From Pseudomonadota bacterium (GTDB lineage: Bacteria; Desulfobacterota; Desulfobulbia; Desulfobulbales; Desulfurivibrionaceae), in NCBI GenBank assembly GCA_018830485.1, contig JAHJRQ010000006.1:1-64000 (forward strand): a stretch of 64,000 nt of DNA, given 5' to 3'. The notes beneath the pieces are model-generated. The model did no database searches. It saw only the letters and a program-made list of their open reading frames with translations, and was not told the origin of the DNA. Below are positions 62,339 to 64,000 of the stretch, in pieces. The position numbers and the translations under genes were made by a program. Within the stretch, counting starts at the first letter, position 1. Every line of letters starts with the position of its first letter.

Positions 62339-63781
62339 TTGAAAAAGAAGATCTTGATAGCCAACCGAGGTGAAATTGCCCTGCGGATCATCCGGGCGGT
62401 GCAAGAGCTTGGGCACATTGCCGTGGCTATTTATGAAACGCCGGACAAGGACGCCCTGCATATCCGCACGGCGGACGAGGCGGTTTGGATCGGGGACGGT
62501 CCCCGCTGCGATTACCTGAACATCGACAAGGTGATTGGAGTCGCCAAAAAAGCCGAAGTTGACGCCATCCATCCCGGATACGGATTTCTGGCGGAAAACC
62601 CTGATTTTGCCAAGGCGTGCGAGCACAGCGGCATCATTTTTATCGGCCCGCCTTCCGATGTTATCCAGTCTTTGGGCGACAAGGTAACGGCCCGGCGGAT
62701 CATGAAGGAGGCCGGCATCCCCATGGTGCCCGGCACCGAAAACCTGTCCGCCGGTGACCACGGCCTCAGGGAAGCCATTGATTTTGCCGACAAATACGGC
62801 TATCCGGTCATGCTGAAAGCCACGGCCGGCGGCGGCGGGCGCGGCATCCGGCGGGTGGAGAACGAAAAGCAAATGCGGGCGGAGCTGCCCATGGCCAGGG
62901 CCGAGGCAAAGTCCGCCTTTAACAACGACTCGGTGTATCTGGAAAAAGTGGTGATCAATCCAAAGCATATCGAGGTGCAGATCATTGCCGACAAGGAAGG
63001 CAATACCGTGCATCTGGGCTCCAGGGATTGCTCGATCCAGCGCCGCAACCAGAAGCTGGTGGAGATCGCCCCCTCGCTGATCCAGGACAAAGCCCTGGTC
63101 GACAAGATCTGCGAAACCGCGGTGACCGCGGCCAAGGCCTCCCATTATGTGAACGCAGGCACCGTGGAGTTCCTCGTTGACCGGGACTGGAACTATTATT
63201 TCATGGAGATCAACACCCGGGTCCAGGTGGAACACACCGTCACCGAAATGGTCACCGGCATTGATATCGTCCGGACCCAGATCAAGCTGGCTTTGGGCAA
63301 GAATCTCTCCTTCACCCAGGATGACGTGCATATCCGGGGGTACGCCGTGGAGATGCGGATCAACGCAGAGGACCCGCAGAACAACTTCATGCCCGAGGGC
63401 GGCAAGACCGTGTCGGTCTACCGTTCGCCGGGTGGTTATGGCGTGCGGCTGGACGGCTTTGTCTACCAGGGATTCGCCATTCCCAAGGTGTACGACTCGC
63501 TGCTGGTAAAGATGACCGTGTTCGGCTTTTCCTGGAACGAAACCGTGGATCGGCTGCTCCGTTGCCTGAACAACTTTGTCATCACCGGCCCGAAGACCAC
63601 GATTCCCTACTATGTGAATCTGGTGCAGGACCCAGATTTCAAAAGGGGCGATTTTGACACCTCCTTCATTGAAACCCATTCGCACCTGATCAACTACGAG
63701 GAGCAGGCCAGCGAAGGCAATAAGTTGGCCCATCTCATCGCCGAGATTCATTACAAAGGGGAAAACCCCTACGCCGTTTAG
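62339..63781 (+). CDS. pycA: Biotin carboxylase subunit of pyruvate (or acetyl-CoA) carboxylase
   Basis: The 480-aa protein has the biotin-carboxylase layout: ILIANRGEIALRIIRA, IHPGYGFLAEN, the ATP-grasp glycine loop KATAGGGGRGIR, and the catalytic FMEINTRVQVEHTVTE. Length without a biotin domain fits the separate alpha subunit of two-part pyruvate carboxylase. The gene following it starts like an oxaloacetate decarboxylase/PycB carboxyltransferase, which supports pycA over accC. Start is a TTG at 62339 after GAGGTG. Confidence 0.92.
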   Translation: MKKKILIANRGEIALRIIRAVQELGHIAVAIYETPDKDALHIRTADEAVWIGDGPRCDYLNIDKVIGVAKKAEVDAIHPGYGFLAENPDFAKACEHSGIIFIGPPSDVIQSLGDKVTARRIMKEAGIPMVPGTENLSAGDHGLREAIDFADKYGYPVMLKATAGGGGRGIRRVENEKQMRAELPMARAEAKSAFNNDSVYLEKVVINPKHIEVQIIADKEGNTVHLGSRDCSIQRRNQKLVEIAPSLIQDKALVDKICETAVTAAKASHYVNAGTVEFLVDRDWNYYFMEINTRVQVEHTVTEMVTGIDIVRTQIKLALGKNLSFTQDDVHIRGYAVEMRINAEDPQNNFMPEGGKTVSVYRSPGGYGVRLDGFVYQGFAIPKVYDSLLVKMTVFGFSWNETVDRLLRCLNNFVITGPKTTIPYYVNLVQDPDFKRGDFDTSFIETHSHLINYEEQASEGNKLAHLIAEIHYKGENPYAV

Positions 63782-63796
63782 AAAAAAAACAGGCGC

Positions 63797-63875
63797 AAGG
63801 ATACAGGCGCAAGGTGCAAGGGTAAAACCCTTGGTTGTTTTTACCTTTCACCTTGTGCCTTGCGCCTGTATCCTT
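63797..63875. repeat. Long inverted repeat between pycA and pycB
   Basis: AAGGATACAGGCGCAAGG and CCTTGCGCCTGTATCCTT are perfect 18-bp arms, with a looser inner match (AAGGTGCAAGGGTAAAA). Tandem AGGCGCAAGG copies occur on the left. The hairpin could attenuate read-through, or it is a dispersed element. Confidence 0.75.
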
Positions 63876-63945
63876 CTTTGCACCAGAGGGTATAAGTTTC
63901 GTTTGAGCAGACAAGCTGCTCAACTCAGCTTTAAAAGGAGTCGAA

Positions 63946-64000
63946 ATGGAACGCATTGTTCAAGGCATGGGTATCACCGAGGTACTCAAGATTATGCGGC
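63946..64000 (+). CDS. Carboxyltransferase subunit (pycB/oadA-like), truncated by the window end
   Basis: Only 18 codons are visible: MERIVQGMGITEVLKIMR. The ATG follows AAAAGGAG. The position after pycA and the start resembling carboxyltransferase subunits with a DIA/TVLRD domain support the call; the product is cut by the window edge. Confidence 0.5.
   Translation, partial: MERIVQGMGITEVLKIMR

Overview
The window is GC-rich (roughly 60% by eye) with short intergenic gaps and strong AGGAGG-type ribosome sites. Gene content points to an anaerobic Deltaproteobacterium (Desulfobacterota), most likely a sulfate- or sulfur-metabolising Desulfobulbales-type organism. The pointers are a double HdrA-type flavoprotein with an MvhD-like subunit, an HgdB/double-cubane-type protein with its ATP-dependent activase, a RACo-type ASKHA protein, a DUF6178 protein, split pyruvate carboxylase genes and several HDOD/PAS/DUF3365 sensors. 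This assignment is inference; there is no rRNA or marker here that settles it.

Layout. 1-2713 is the 3' (older) part of a type I-E CRISPR array: 45 identical 29-bp repeats with 44 spacers of 32 bp. The leader and cas genes must lie upstream of the window. A YefM/RelE-type toxin-antitoxin pair follows at 3.0-3.6 kb. On the minus strand at 4-9.2 kb are an HDOD protein, a P2-type cation ATPase, a tandem universal stress protein and a MarC-family membrane protein. From 9.4 to 17.2 kb a minus-strand redox cluster reads HdrA-HdrA fusion, MvhD-like, IscA-like, double rhodanese, Cys-rich protein, HgdB/DCCP-like, activase and a RelE-fold protein.

17.9-20.5 kb carries cspA-like, methyltransferase and asnS genes. 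20.6-23.4 kb carries isochorismatase-family, PilZ and CheZ-like genes. 23.8-27.3 kb is a four-gene Mla/Pqi-type lipid transport operon. After DUF6178 and BrkB-like genes, a small AT-richer islet (lipoprotein and secreted lipase) ends at tRNA-Cys (32.1 kb). Then come rnc and a radical SAM gene, a second activase operon with an unfamiliar Cys-rich partner (34.5-36.1 kb), lptF-lptG, a RACo-like protein, a DHH phosphoesterase and two tandem glgC paralogues.

44.6-50 kb holds sensors and trpB-trpA followed directly by a PAS-LuxR regulator. 50.3-57.1 kb is a coherent plus-strand cluster of roadblock protein, MglA-like GTPase, CheW-like protein, TPR-PilB/GspE ATPase, REC-DUF4388 protein and roadblock-like protein. 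It looks like a polarity or pilus control module. An OmpA/TPR protein, a haem sensor and a histidine kinase follow on the minus strand, then a large GalT/HIT-like orphan, and finally pycA and the first codons of a pycB/oadA-type gene.

Intergenic spaces carry several palindromic dispersed elements: two REP-like copies, two 106-114-bp hairpin elements abutting genes, and a 166-bp MITE-like palindrome. No transposase, integrase or prophage genes were recognised. The most novel-looking items are the paired CRISPR spacers that differ only at synonymous positions, the abrupt compositional change along the array, the activase with unfamiliar 259-aa partner, and the roadblock/MglA/GspE cluster.
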